From positions 186,001 through 250,000 of the forward strand of contig NZ_JAOQJT010000004.1 of assembly GCF_025567285.1 (NCBI RefSeq): a stretch of DNA of 64,000 nt. Reading direction: 5' to 3'. How positions within the stretch are numbered: position 1 is the stretch's first letter; the number at the start of each line of letters is the position of its first letter. The notes under the pieces were generated by a model. It did not search any database. It had not been told where the DNA came from and saw nothing but the letters and a program-made list of their open reading frames with translations. Of this stretch, positions 10,582 through 17,696 are shown in pieces. The position numbers and the translations under genes are program-made. The stretch comes from Coprococcus aceti. Lineage in GTDB: Bacteria; Bacillota; Clostridia; Lachnospirales; Lachnospiraceae.

Positions 10582-11298
10582 ATGATTGATTTTTTAGTTT
10601 GTGATACCGAAGCAGACGAAATGGAAAATGTCCATGATGCGTGTTTCAACTATTGCTTTCAAAAAAATTATGATGCCGAAGTATATGGTTTCGATAATGT
10701 CTCAGAGGCGGATGATTATATATCAAAACAGAGTATGAAGATAGCGTGTATGTTGGCATGCGGAACTCCTGTTGATGAACTTATAGATGATATAAGAGAA
10801 CAGAATCCTTCTAATTATGTTGTTTTGATTGCACAAAACCTTATGGAGATCGTCAAATACACAACACCTGTTGTGCGGCCAGTAGGATGCCTTCTTAAAC
10901 CTGTTAAAGCAGAGGATGTGCATGGTGTCATAGATTCAATAGCTGCTGATCTGAATGATGATGATAAGAATCAGGGAATATTCCAGTTCAAGATCAGATC
11001 AAGGGAATACTATGTTGATTGCAGTCAGATCATTATGTTTGAGGCGGTGAGCAAAAAAATTGTTTTATATACGGCCGTACAGGAATACGAGTTTTACGAT
11101 TCTATAACAAATATAATAGAGCGTCTTCCAGAGCCTTTTTTCAGATGCCAGAAGAGCTATATCGTTAATATGACAATGGTAAGAGAGGTTGATTATAAGG
11201 AGATGCTTATATCCCTTGAGGATAATCTGAGTGCAAGTTTGTCAAGAAACGTCAAGGCGGAGTTTGCTGAAAGAATGGAAAGGTATAAAAAGGGGTGA
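10582..11298 (+). CDS. LytTR-family response regulator with degenerate receiver
   Basis: It is 238 residues. Residues 1-125 fold-match a receiver domain, including the KPV near its end that corresponds to the conserved Lys-Pro. The phospho-acceptor Asp is missing: the third strand reads IACMLACGTP. Residues 133-236 are a LytTR DNA-binding domain (FQFKIRSREYYVDCSQI, then RCQKSYIVNM and SLSRNVK). LytTR proteins such as AgrA bind paired 9-bp direct repeats one helical period apart. A matching repeat pair lies in the next non-coding gap (12031-12065). It is encoded inside the type VII operon and probably regulates it, independently of a histidine kinase. The regulatory role is inference. Confidence 0.88.
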   Translation: MIDFLVCDTEADEMENVHDACFNYCFQKNYDAEVYGFDNVSEADDYISKQSMKIACMLACGTPVDELIDDIREQNPSNYVVLIAQNLMEIVKYTTPVVRPVGCLLKPVKAEDVHGVIDSIAADLNDDDKNQGIFQFKIRSREYYVDCSQIIMFEAVSKKIVLYTAVQEYEFYDSITNIIERLPEPFFRCQKSYIVNMTMVREVDYKEMLISLEDNLSASLSRNVKAEFAERMERYKKG

Positions 11299-11302
11299 GT
11301 TT

Positions 11303-11782
11303 TTGGCGATAGGATATAGATTCACATCAAATGAGCTTGCGACGATGCTCAGACATATTGGAGTGACAAAGTACAGGCTTGGAGATATAGATGTGGAGGG
11401 ATTGACGGACAAAGCCGAATATTCAGCGATTGATAATCTATGCAGACACAAAGTTTGTATAAAGACTTCTGGAGGCTATTCGTTAGACAGGGTAATAGCA
11501 TTTATTATCATGTCGATCTCTGAGGCAGAAAGTTATGCCATTATTGTGGATGATGAGTCGGCAAAGGTGATGGTAAATAATAGAAACATGATTGTCTATA
11601 TGAGACAGGATTTCAAAATTCCGAGTGTATGGCATTTGTATCCATATGAGACATTTGTGGATCTTGTTATGGACGATCATGGCAAGATAGATCCCAATAC
11701 TGATGTCACTGTGTTGTCATCGGAGGGAGAAGAGAGCCTGAAGTGGGCAGATTATTCTGAAAGGATGATGAGGGATGAATAA
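11303..11782 (+). CDS. Unknown type VII locus protein (159 aa)
   Basis: The start is TTG at 11303, because AGGGGTG lies five bases upstream. The longer reading from 11231 would run 68 bases into the LytTR gene. The protein is mixed alpha/beta and has no signal peptide or membrane helix. It begins with FTSNELATMLRHIG and later has strands around KVCIKTSGGY and AIIVDDESAKVMV. No catalytic motif is visible and I do not recognise the family. The helix-then-strands start and the position beside WXG100 genes are weakly reminiscent of EspG-like ESX chaperones, but the sequence alone does not establish this. The last eight bases overlap yukD, so the two are probably translationally coupled. Confidence 0.75.
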   Translation: MAIGYRFTSNELATMLRHIGVTKYRLGDIDVEGLTDKAEYSAIDNLCRHKVCIKTSGGYSLDRVIAFIIMSISEAESYAIIVDDESAKVMVNNRNMIVYMRQDFKIPSVWHLYPYETFVDLVMDDHGKIDPNTDVTVLSSEGEESLKWADYSERMMRDE

Positions 11783-12032
11783 GGTATTAGTTGAACTGTA
11801 TTGCGCAGCAACTATTAAGAAGTATGATATGTGGTTTCCAAAATCCATGAAGATAAGAGAAGTAATAAATCAGCTTATAGAGCAGATAGAAGACTTTGAA
11901 AATAACAATGAGCTGTTTCAAAATACTGATAATATCATGCTTTATTTGTATGAGAGACAGGATGTATTAAACAGGGATTATACGGTGGAGCAGTGCGGAA
12001 TTGTCAGTGGTCAGAGGATAATGATGGTATAA
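11775..12032 (+). CDS. YukD/EsaB-like ubiquitin-fold protein
   Basis: It has 85 residues, the usual size of the YukD/EsaB family. The order is beta-beta-alpha-beta-beta: VELYCAATIKKYDMWFPKS, then a helix (IREVINQLIEQIEDF), then NIMLYLYERQ and a last strand GQRIMMV. In type VII systems these small cytosolic proteins are accessory or regulatory components whose target is EssC or export-gene expression. The start overlaps the stop of the upstream gene by eight bases. Its stop codon touches the direct repeats before the WXG100 genes, and those genes begin a probable second transcript. Confidence 0.85.
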   Translation: MNKVLVELYCAATIKKYDMWFPKSMKIREVINQLIEQIEDFENNNELFQNTDNIMLYLYERQDVLNRDYTVEQCGIVSGQRIMMV

Positions 12033-12107
12033 AATGCATTTCATTCCAGAAAAAATGCGTTTCGTCAGAGAATAAACAAATTTTGGAATAAATGGATAAG
12101 ATATAAA
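12031..12107 (+). promoter_or_regulatory. Direct repeats (possible LytTR operator) and weak promoter before the WXG100 genes
   Basis: Two 14-base repeats, AAAATGCATTTCAT (12031-12044) and AAAATGCGTTTCGT (12052-12065), match at 12 of 14 positions with a 21-bp period. That is the spacing of LytTR direct repeats. About 35 bases further on is TATAAA (12102-12107) as a possible -10, with no good -35 at 17 bp, as expected of an activator-dependent promoter. A LytTR gene lies 730 bp upstream. The repeat is seen; its function is inferred. Confidence 0.45.
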
Positions 12108-12143
12108 ACATAGACGACACAAACAGTAACGAAAGGAGCCGGG

Positions 12144-12464
12144 ATGAAGAGTAAATACAAGTGGGACGTTGAAGAGATACAGCATTGTGTTTCAAACTTA
12201 TCAAAGCAGAAAGAAAATTTGATTCAGTATAAGACTGAGGTGTCAACTCTTAAGGAAGATATTTCAGCAGCCTGGCAAAGTATTGCTGGAAGTACATACG
12301 AGGAATCAATAGGAATCGATGTGAAACTGATGGATCAGATCATAAAAAGTCTGGACGAAGAGATAACCAAGATAAATAAGGTTGTCAGCAAGGATTATAG
12401 ACCGTGTGAGGAATCACTGAGAAATGGTGCAAATAATCTGGTTCAGAATATCAGAGTTTTGTAA
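12144..12464 (+). CDS. WXG100-like protein 1
   Basis: It has 106 residues and is predicted as a helical hairpin. The turn carries AWQSIAGSTY, a WxS variant of the WXG motif near residue 44. A YxxxE motif (YRPCE) lies near the C-terminus, similar to the type VII export signal YxxxD/E. The start is supported by AAAGGAG eight bases upstream. It is the first of five consecutive WXG100-type genes and lies 13 bases before the second, so the two may form a heterodimer. It is a probable substrate or structural partner of the EssC-type ATPase. Confidence 0.85.
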   Translation: MKSKYKWDVEEIQHCVSNLSKQKENLIQYKTEVSTLKEDISAAWQSIAGSTYEESIGIDVKLMDQIIKSLDEEITKINKVVSKDYRPCEESLRNGANNLVQNIRVL

Positions 12465-12477
12465 AGGGGGAAAGGTG

Positions 12478-12795
12478 ATGGATGAAAAGACGTTGTATGT
12501 TGATCTGGGCACCTTAAAGAGTAAGATAACGACCCTTACGAAATTGCAAAGATCAATAGAAGATGTTCAAAATACTCTGCATACTCTGGCAGGTGATGCC
12601 GGAAGATTTTGGGACGGAAGTGCTTATGAAGTGTTTTCCAGAAATCAGAAGAGTTTGAACAAGGATTTATCAAAGCTTAAAGATGAAGTATCACAGAGCT
12701 GTGAGAAACTTACACAGGCTGTAGCAACCTATGAAAAGGTTGAAAAGAGCGTTGAGACAGTGGTTGAAGATCTTTCGACTGCGGATATTTTTTAA
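12478..12795 (+). CDS. WXG100 protein 2
   Basis: The start is ATG at 12478, set by AAAGGGGG seven bases upstream. The in-frame ATG at 12424 would overlap the previous gene. The 105-residue helical hairpin has a canonical W-D-G in RFWDGSAYEVF near residue 45. It has a YxxxE signal (YEKVE) followed by the C-terminus STADIF. The same DIF ending occurs in the fifth WXG100 protein (ending 13780) and not in the other three. It probably pairs with one of the neighbouring family members and is exported through the locus's own ATPase. Confidence 0.9.
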   Translation: MDEKTLYVDLGTLKSKITTLTKLQRSIEDVQNTLHTLAGDAGRFWDGSAYEVFSRNQKSLNKDLSKLKDEVSQSCEKLTQAVATYEKVEKSVETVVEDLSTADIF

Positions 12796-12808
12796 GGGGT
12801 GATCAGAT

Positions 12809-13099
12809 ATGGCACAGATAAATGTAAATACAGAACATCTGCTGAAAATCGCATCTTATATAGAGGACGCAGGAGATGACCTGAATGATTATTCAGGGAA
12901 TATGGAAAAGATCAGCGGGAATGTTGAAAGCGCATGGAAGAGTTCTTCTACAGCAACATATGTTGAGGAGATTCAGACAGTGAAGACAAATATGTCAAAG
13001 TTGTCAAGAGAAGCAAAGGATATTGCGAAGATTATTCGCGACTATGTAGCAGAAATTAAGCGCATTGAGCAGGAAAATGCCAATATGCTTAAAGGATAA
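12809..13099 (+). CDS. WXG100-like protein 3
   Basis: The 96-residue helical hairpin has AWKSSSTATYVEEI near residue 43, a WxS variant of WXG. The C-terminus is charged and helical. A clean YxxxD/E is absent; the closest is YVAEI. The start has AAGGGGTGA upstream and 13 bases separate it from the previous stop. The missing signal suggests that it may be the partner that lacks its own secretion tag in a heterodimer, since one signal per dimer is enough in known ESX pairs. Which protein it pairs with cannot be read from the sequence. Confidence 0.85.
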   Translation: MAQINVNTEHLLKIASYIEDAGDDLNDYSGNMEKISGNVESAWKSSSTATYVEEIQTVKTNMSKLSREAKDIAKIIRDYVAEIKRIEQENANMLKG

Positions 13100-13128
13100 A
13101 AAATATATATCATAAAGGAGAGATAATT

Positions 13129-13422
13129 ATGGGAAAGATGACAGTAACACCACAGACAATGAACACGATAGCAAATGATATCGAGAACAAGATCAATGAT
13201 TGGACAGATGCGGTTCAGAAGATCTACAAGCTCAAGGATGAGATGGATGCAATGTGGGATGGTACGGCAAATGATGCATTCAACAATATGTTTGCAGAGG
13301 ATGCTCCAAAGTTCAATAATCTTGCAAAGCTTATGCAGGAGTATTCAACAGCAATCAAGACAGCAGCGAACAAGTATATACAGGGCGAGGAAGAAGTTAA
13401 GGGAATCGTTTCAAAGAGATAA
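13129..13422 (+). CDS. WXG100 protein 4 (canonical)
   Basis: It has 97 residues with a canonical AMWDGTANDAF turn near residue 42, flanked by two amphipathic helices, and a YxxxE tail motif (YIQGE). This is the most typical EsxA-like member of the array. AAAGGAGAG lies nine bases upstream. Its codons are more biased (many ATC, AAG, GCA) than those of genes 1 to 3, which suggests high expression. It is a probable main secreted substrate of the system. Confidence 0.92.
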   Translation: MGKMTVTPQTMNTIANDIENKINDWTDAVQKIYKLKDEMDAMWDGTANDAFNNMFAEDAPKFNNLAKLMQEYSTAIKTAANKYIQGEEEVKGIVSKR

Positions 13423-13462
13423 TAAAAAATAACATTTGAAGAAAGGTAAAGGGTGAATAATT

Positions 13463-13780
13463 ATGGCAGATTTAATTTTAAAGGTAGATCCAGCGCAGGT
13501 GAGAGCAAAGGCAGGAGAGATAAATACACAGAAGCAGCTTATGGAGTCTCTGATGACAGAGATGAAGAGTAAGGTGAATGAGCTTAATCAGGCTTGGGAC
13601 AGTGAGTCTGGTAAGAGTTATGTTGAGAAGTACACAAATGTGACAAAGGAGATCCAGGATTCTCTGAATGCGCTTCAGCAGCACATCAATAATCTTAATG
13701 ATGCTGCATCAAAGTACGAGGAGATGGAGAATGCTCAGACTCAGCAGGTAAATGCCCTGAATACACAGGACATATTCTAA
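13463..13780 (+). CDS. WXG100-like protein 5
   Basis: The 105-residue helical hairpin has AWDSESGKSYVEKY near residue 45, a WxS variant. It carries a YxxxE motif (YEEME) and ends NTQDIF, sharing the DIF terminus with WXG100 protein 2. Like protein 4 it uses strongly biased codons, consistent with high expression. A hairpin without a U-tract follows the stop codon and may separate the abundant small substrates from the genes downstream. Confidence 0.9.
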   Translation: MADLILKVDPAQVRAKAGEINTQKQLMESLMTEMKSKVNELNQAWDSESGKSYVEKYTNVTKEIQDSLNALQQHINNLNDAASKYEEMENAQTQQVNALNTQDIF

Positions 13781-13808
13781 GATACATACAATTATCAGTG
13801 GAAGAATG

Positions 13809-13840
13809 GATCTGCCTGACATTTAGATATCGGGCAGATC
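13809..13840 (+). promoter_or_regulatory. Hairpin without U-tract after the WXG100 array
   Basis: A perfect 8-bp stem GATCTGCC/GGCAGATC encloses a 16-base loop. No run of T follows, so it is not a standard terminator. It may protect the 3' end of the WXG100 message or act as a partial block. It lies in the 98-base gap before the next gene. Confidence 0.5.
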
Positions 13841-13878
13841 TCCTCTGGAGCACTTAATATTTTCGAGGCGGTGAATCT

Positions 13879-14451
13879 ATGGACACGATAAAGTTTGACG
13901 ATCAGAAATTTGAAGAAGAAATGAATAAAATAGAAAAACTTCGGGATCTGGTGGATCAGACAGAGACATCCATGGTTAGGGCATGCAGGATGTTGAGTGC
14001 CGAAACAGATAAGTTTGACGAGGTCACGAGAAGACTTTGTCAGAAAATGAGGAAAATACATGATGGCCTAGATGTTTTACAGTCTCAGGGGAGTCAGGTT
14101 ATAAGGGTGTATGGTGATACAGAGACATACAACATAAAACTGGTTGATGGATTGAAAAAAAGCCCGAACAGTGGGTCCCTCATTGGCAAGATGGACGATG
14201 GGTGCGTTCCATGGTTCATAAGAATAATGGACGACCAACAGTTAGTTAGTGAAGATAATTATATAAATCCAAATATATTTCACGAGAGATGGATATTGAA
14301 ATCGAATGAAGCATTTTATAAAAAAATAAATGCGCAATTGATAAGCCCTCTGAATTCAGATCTTATATCTAGATATTCAATACCTCTAGCATCTGGTGTA
14401 AGGCCGTATGTACCGTCATTTGAAATATTTAGGAGAGGAGGAGAAAGATGA
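13879..14451 (+). CDS. Helical type VII locus protein of unknown function (190 aa)
   Basis: The start follows GAGGCGGTG. Residues 1-90 are predicted helical and charged (FEEEMNKIEKLRDLVDQTE and so on), with length and character close to a WXG100-like or LXG-helper domain but without a W-x-G turn. Residues 95-190 are less regular and end in FEIFRRGGER. No signal peptide or TM is visible. It overlaps the next gene by four bases (ATGA), so it is very likely translated with it and may be a dedicated chaperone or targeting partner for that protein. I do not recognise the family. Confidence 0.8.
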   Translation: MDTIKFDDQKFEEEMNKIEKLRDLVDQTETSMVRACRMLSAETDKFDEVTRRLCQKMRKIHDGLDVLQSQGSQVIRVYGDTETYNIKLVDGLKKSPNSGSLIGKMDDGCVPWFIRIMDDQQLVSEDNYINPNIFHERWILKSNEAFYKKINAQLISPLNSDLISRYSIPLASGVRPYVPSFEIFRRGGER

Positions 14452-15539
14452 GCAATTTTGAACTGGATAGAGCACAGATGGAAGGCGCGGGAAGTGAACT
14501 GGCTCGTATGTTTATCAATGTTGGTATAACAACAGCACAGCTTAAGGGATCCCAGTGGTTGTTGAATGACAATAGTCCGACATCTCAGGCAATAAGAAAC
14601 CGGCTTGGTACTCTTACGGGGAAAATGGCAAGAGAAGCCATGAATGTTGGGTATCTTAATGGCTATAATCAGAAAGTTATTCGTGAAGTACAGGCTGCCG
14701 AATTAAAAGCCTATATGGATATGATGAACTACGATGAAGCAATAAAGGATCTGTTGACAAAGGCTGCCGGAATTATAGGAATAACAAGTAAGAATATAAA
14801 AGGCGTAAAAGATCTGATAGATAAAGTCAAGAAAGCCTACAAAAATGCAACAGATAAAATTGTAGACAAGACTTCTATCAAGGGAAATTGGAATGCGGAA
14901 GCTACATATAAAAAAGGTGAATACAAATATGAAAACGGCTCTGTAAAGGTTAATGGAGCGTATAAATTAGGAGATGCAGAGGCGCATGCCTCATACTCAG
15001 GCGGATTATTTAAAACAGATAAAAATGGAAATCTTGTGTTAGATCCAAGATTCACAGCCGCAGCAGGAGCATCAGCCACGTTATTTACGGCAGCAGGAGC
15101 AGCATCTATTGGAAATGATATGCTTGGAGCAGGAGTCAGTGGCGATATAACTGTTGGAAGAGTAGCAGCAGAAATAGGAGCCAGTACAGGTCTTTTTGAT
15201 AAAGATGGTAATTTTAGTCCTAGTGCACATGTAAATGCTTCTGCAGAGGCAATACTTCTTGATGCATCGGCAGAGGGCCATGCCACAGTGCTGGGCGTTG
15301 AGGCAAAGGGAAAAGCATCGATCAATATAGGAGCAGGAGCTCACGCAAAGGTTGATATTGGAGACGGAAAAATATCTGCTGATATAGGAGCATCGCTTGG
15401 TATAGGATTTTCTTTGAAATTTGAAGTTGATTATTCTAAGGCTCTTGGTTTTGTCAAGGGGGCTTCGTCAGGATTTTCAAAGACAATAAAGGGTGGAGCG
15501 TCCAAGAGTGTCGGTCGGATTTTTAACAGGTGGTTTTGA
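14448..15539 (+). CDS. Candidate type VII effector with Gly/Ala-rich repeat C-terminus
   Basis: It has 363 residues. The first 140 are helical without a signal peptide, as in LXG-type substrates. Residues 145-345 are a low-complexity run of short alternating strands rich in Gly, Ala and Ser (for example ASAEAILLDASAEGHA and IGAGAHAKVDIGDGKI). They resemble amphipathic beta or glycine-zipper membrane-active sequences. The last part is basic (KTIKGGASKSVGRIFNRW). It is coupled to the helical gene upstream and followed by a DUF4176 gene; DUF4176 proteins are known beside LXG toxin genes. The effector role and any membrane activity are inference. It could also be a structural surface protein. Confidence 0.75.
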   Translation: MSNFELDRAQMEGAGSELARMFINVGITTAQLKGSQWLLNDNSPTSQAIRNRLGTLTGKMAREAMNVGYLNGYNQKVIREVQAAELKAYMDMMNYDEAIKDLLTKAAGIIGITSKNIKGVKDLIDKVKKAYKNATDKIVDKTSIKGNWNAEATYKKGEYKYENGSVKVNGAYKLGDAEAHASYSGGLFKTDKNGNLVLDPRFTAAAGASATLFTAAGAASIGNDMLGAGVSGDITVGRVAAEIGASTGLFDKDGNFSPSAHVNASAEAILLDASAEGHATVLGVEAKGKASINIGAGAHAKVDIGDGKISADIGASLGIGFSLKFEVDYSKALGFVKGASSGFSKTIKGGASKSVGRIFNRWF

Positions 15540-15601
15540 TGGTATTGCCGATAAAGATTTGATATATTATTAGAATAAATAAACACAAGGAGGACATAGA
15601 T

Positions 15602-15898
15602 ATGTTAGAAGGAGTATTACCAATTGGTTCAGTAGTTATGCTGAAGGATAGTACAAAAAAGGTAATGATAATTGGTATATGCCAGTTTCAGACTGTTCCT
15701 GGAGAGGAAAAACCTCGTATTTGGGATTATGCGGCATGTCCATTCCCGGAAGGATATCAGGGGGCAAATGAATGTTATTTGTTCAATGGTGATCAGATAG
15801 AGAATGTGTATGCAGTCGGTTATCAGGATGAAGAGCAGATGATAATGAAAACAAAATATGATCAGGTGCTTGCTGAACTCAGAAAAGACGAGAACTAA
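15602..15898 (+). CDS. DUF4176 family protein
   Basis: It has 98 residues and the conserved start LPIGSVVMLKDSTKKVMIIG typical of DUF4176, then WDYAACPFPEGY and a charged helical tail. AAGGAGGA lies nine bases before the ATG. The fold is probably a small beta-barrel-like domain and no catalytic residues are evident. Family members occur in Firmicutes type VII effector operons, where they are thought to act as effector partners. Its place directly after the candidate effector fits this. The family call is confident; the biochemical role is not known. Confidence 0.82.
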   Translation: MLEGVLPIGSVVMLKDSTKKVMIIGICQFQTVPGEEKPRIWDYAACPFPEGYQGANECYLFNGDQIENVYAVGYQDEEQMIMKTKYDQVLAELRKDEN

Positions 15899-15988
15899 AA
15901 CAGAATAATAGAAAAGAGGCATAGGATGACTGAGGGCGTACTATGCCTCACCGTCGTTTTTCTAAAAAATAAGAGAGGTGGATATGGA

Positions 15989-17677
15989 TTGAAAATTTGT
16001 AACAATTGTAACAACTATAATGATGATAATGAAACTCAGTGTGTGTATTGTGGAATGCCGTTACAAGTGCAACCCATAAGAAAAAAGAACCACACAAAGT
16101 TGATAATAATAGCAACAGGTGTTTTTGTAGCCTTGTTATGTACAATAATTGGAATAATTTTAGTAAACAGGAATCTAACCAGTAATAAATATGAAGAGAA
16201 AATGAAAAAAGGTGACAGATATCTCGCAGAGCTTGATTATGATTCAGCGATCACAGCCTATAATGAAGCGTTGAAGATTGATAAAAAGAATGAGAAAACT
16301 TATATCAAGCTGGCAGAGGCTTATCAGGCAACTGGGGATATGGACAGTGTTGACAGAATACTCACACTTGGTTATCAGACAACGGGAAGTAAGACAATAA
16401 AGAGGATGATAGATAACCTGGTTAAATATGCATCGATATTTGATTCTACATATGTTATAGGAGATAAGACGACAGGATATAAAACAGTGGATAAAGAAGA
16501 TATGGATGCAGCTACTCTGGATGATCTGACACTTAATGATGCCTTTTTTGGAGATATATTAGATAAAGGGTATACAGATTACAATTCAACATATGGCAGT
16601 GCAGAAGTAAAATTTGAGAATGGCAGTGAGGTAATAAGTATCAGCTATAAGAATCTCGATGCACATCTTTGGTATGTAAATGAGGATGAACAGGTTATTG
16701 ATTCTGCAGCGGGCGAACCTGCGGGAAATATCCGCCCATCATATATTATGGTGGACAAGCTGGACAGTATAATACGTGGGGCTGGAGATAGCATTACATA
16801 TGATAATCTGTGTACATTATTTGGAGAAAATCCAAAGGTAAAATCGGATCAGTCAAGAAATTATGAACTGTTTCATTATAAGGGATGCGCAGTATATCTT
16901 GGATGTACGGAATCTGGTGATGTAAATGGACAGACGACCTGGATAAAGGTGGTAGTTCCAGGGGCTGGAAAGAATAAGGACGAGGTATCTGCCAAAGGAT
17001 ATGTGACAGGAATAATCGTAGATGCTGTAAATGGACAGGGACTCGGTGGAGTAGCGCTTTCATTTAGAGAGGGCAGACAAAATAAGAGTGGAGATATTGT
17101 CCTTACGGAATATACGGATGTTGATGGCAGCTATACAGCAGAGTTGGAAGAGAATACATATACAGTATGTGCAGAACTTGAGAATTATCAGACGGAGTAT
17201 TTTGAGGTTGAGGTTACAAAGGGAAATACAACGTCTGATCAGAATCTTACAATGAGTTCGATTCTTGCGTCAGGAGAAGCTAGAATTGTTCTTGAGTGGG
17301 GCGCAACACCGGAGGATCTTGACGCACACTTGACTGGAAATGTAGGTGGTGATTCATTCCATGTATCGTTTAGAAATATGTCATTCGGAGATATTGTGAA
17401 TCTGGACGTTGATGATAGAAATGGTTTTGGCCCAGAGACAATAACAATATCTGATATTTCAAGAGGTACATTTACTTACAGTGTTGTTGATTATATAAAT
17501 CAGGGTATGGGATTTTCCAGCAGTGCTCTTGGTAATTCAGGTGCAACTGTTAAGGTATATATAGCAGGAGATGATCAGCCTAGAATTTATGAAGTTCCGG
17601 TGGGGGCTGGTGTAATATGGAATGTTTTTGAGATAAGAAATGGTGAGATAATAGATATAAATGATTTGGCAGAATAA
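15989..17677 (+). CDS. Zinc-ribbon, membrane, TPR, carboxypeptidase-regulatory-like and YfaP-like multidomain protein
   Basis: The start is TTG at 15989, chosen because GAGGTGG lies seven bases upstream. It is 562 residues. C4, C7, C17 and C20 form a zinc ribbon facing the cytosol, and residues 37-60 are a membrane helix. Residues 70-140 resemble two or three TPR units (YDSAITAYNEALKID). The middle part is unknown. Residues 335-425 look like a carboxypeptidase regulatory-like beta domain (GYVTGIIVDAVNGQGLGGV, DVDGSYTAEL). The final 130 residues resemble YfaP/DUF2135, with WGATPEDLDAHL and LDVDDRNGFGPETITI. The large C-terminal part should be extracellular. It lies between the secretion genes and the phosphatase/kinase genes, so a sensor or cell-envelope scaffold is plausible. 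Confidence 0.8.
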   Translation: MKICNNCNNYNDDNETQCVYCGMPLQVQPIRKKNHTKLIIIATGVFVALLCTIIGIILVNRNLTSNKYEEKMKKGDRYLAELDYDSAITAYNEALKIDKKNEKTYIKLAEAYQATGDMDSVDRILTLGYQTTGSKTIKRMIDNLVKYASIFDSTYVIGDKTTGYKTVDKEDMDAATLDDLTLNDAFFGDILDKGYTDYNSTYGSAEVKFENGSEVISISYKNLDAHLWYVNEDEQVIDSAAGEPAGNIRPSYIMVDKLDSIIRGAGDSITYDNLCTLFGENPKVKSDQSRNYELFHYKGCAVYLGCTESGDVNGQTTWIKVVVPGAGKNKDEVSAKGYVTGIIVDAVNGQGLGGVALSFREGRQNKSGDIVLTEYTDVDGSYTAELEENTYTVCAELENYQTEYFEVEVTKGNTTSDQNLTMSSILASGEARIVLEWGATPEDLDAHLTGNVGGDSFHVSFRNMSFGDIVNLDVDDRNGFGPETITISDISRGTFTYSVVDYINQGMGFSSSALGNSGATVKVYIAGDDQPRIYEVPVGAGVIWNVFEIRNGEIIDINDLAE

Positions 17678-17696
17678 GAGATGAGGAGATACTGAC

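Noticed and set aside
11231..11302. ATG start at 11231 for the gene ending at 11782
   Set aside because: It lies deep in the LytTR coding region without a binding site; TTG at 11303 has AGGGGTG at proper distance.
12424..12477. ATG start at 12424 for the second WXG100 protein
   Set aside because: It overlaps the first WXG100 gene and adds residues not found in the family; ATG at 12478 has a strong site.
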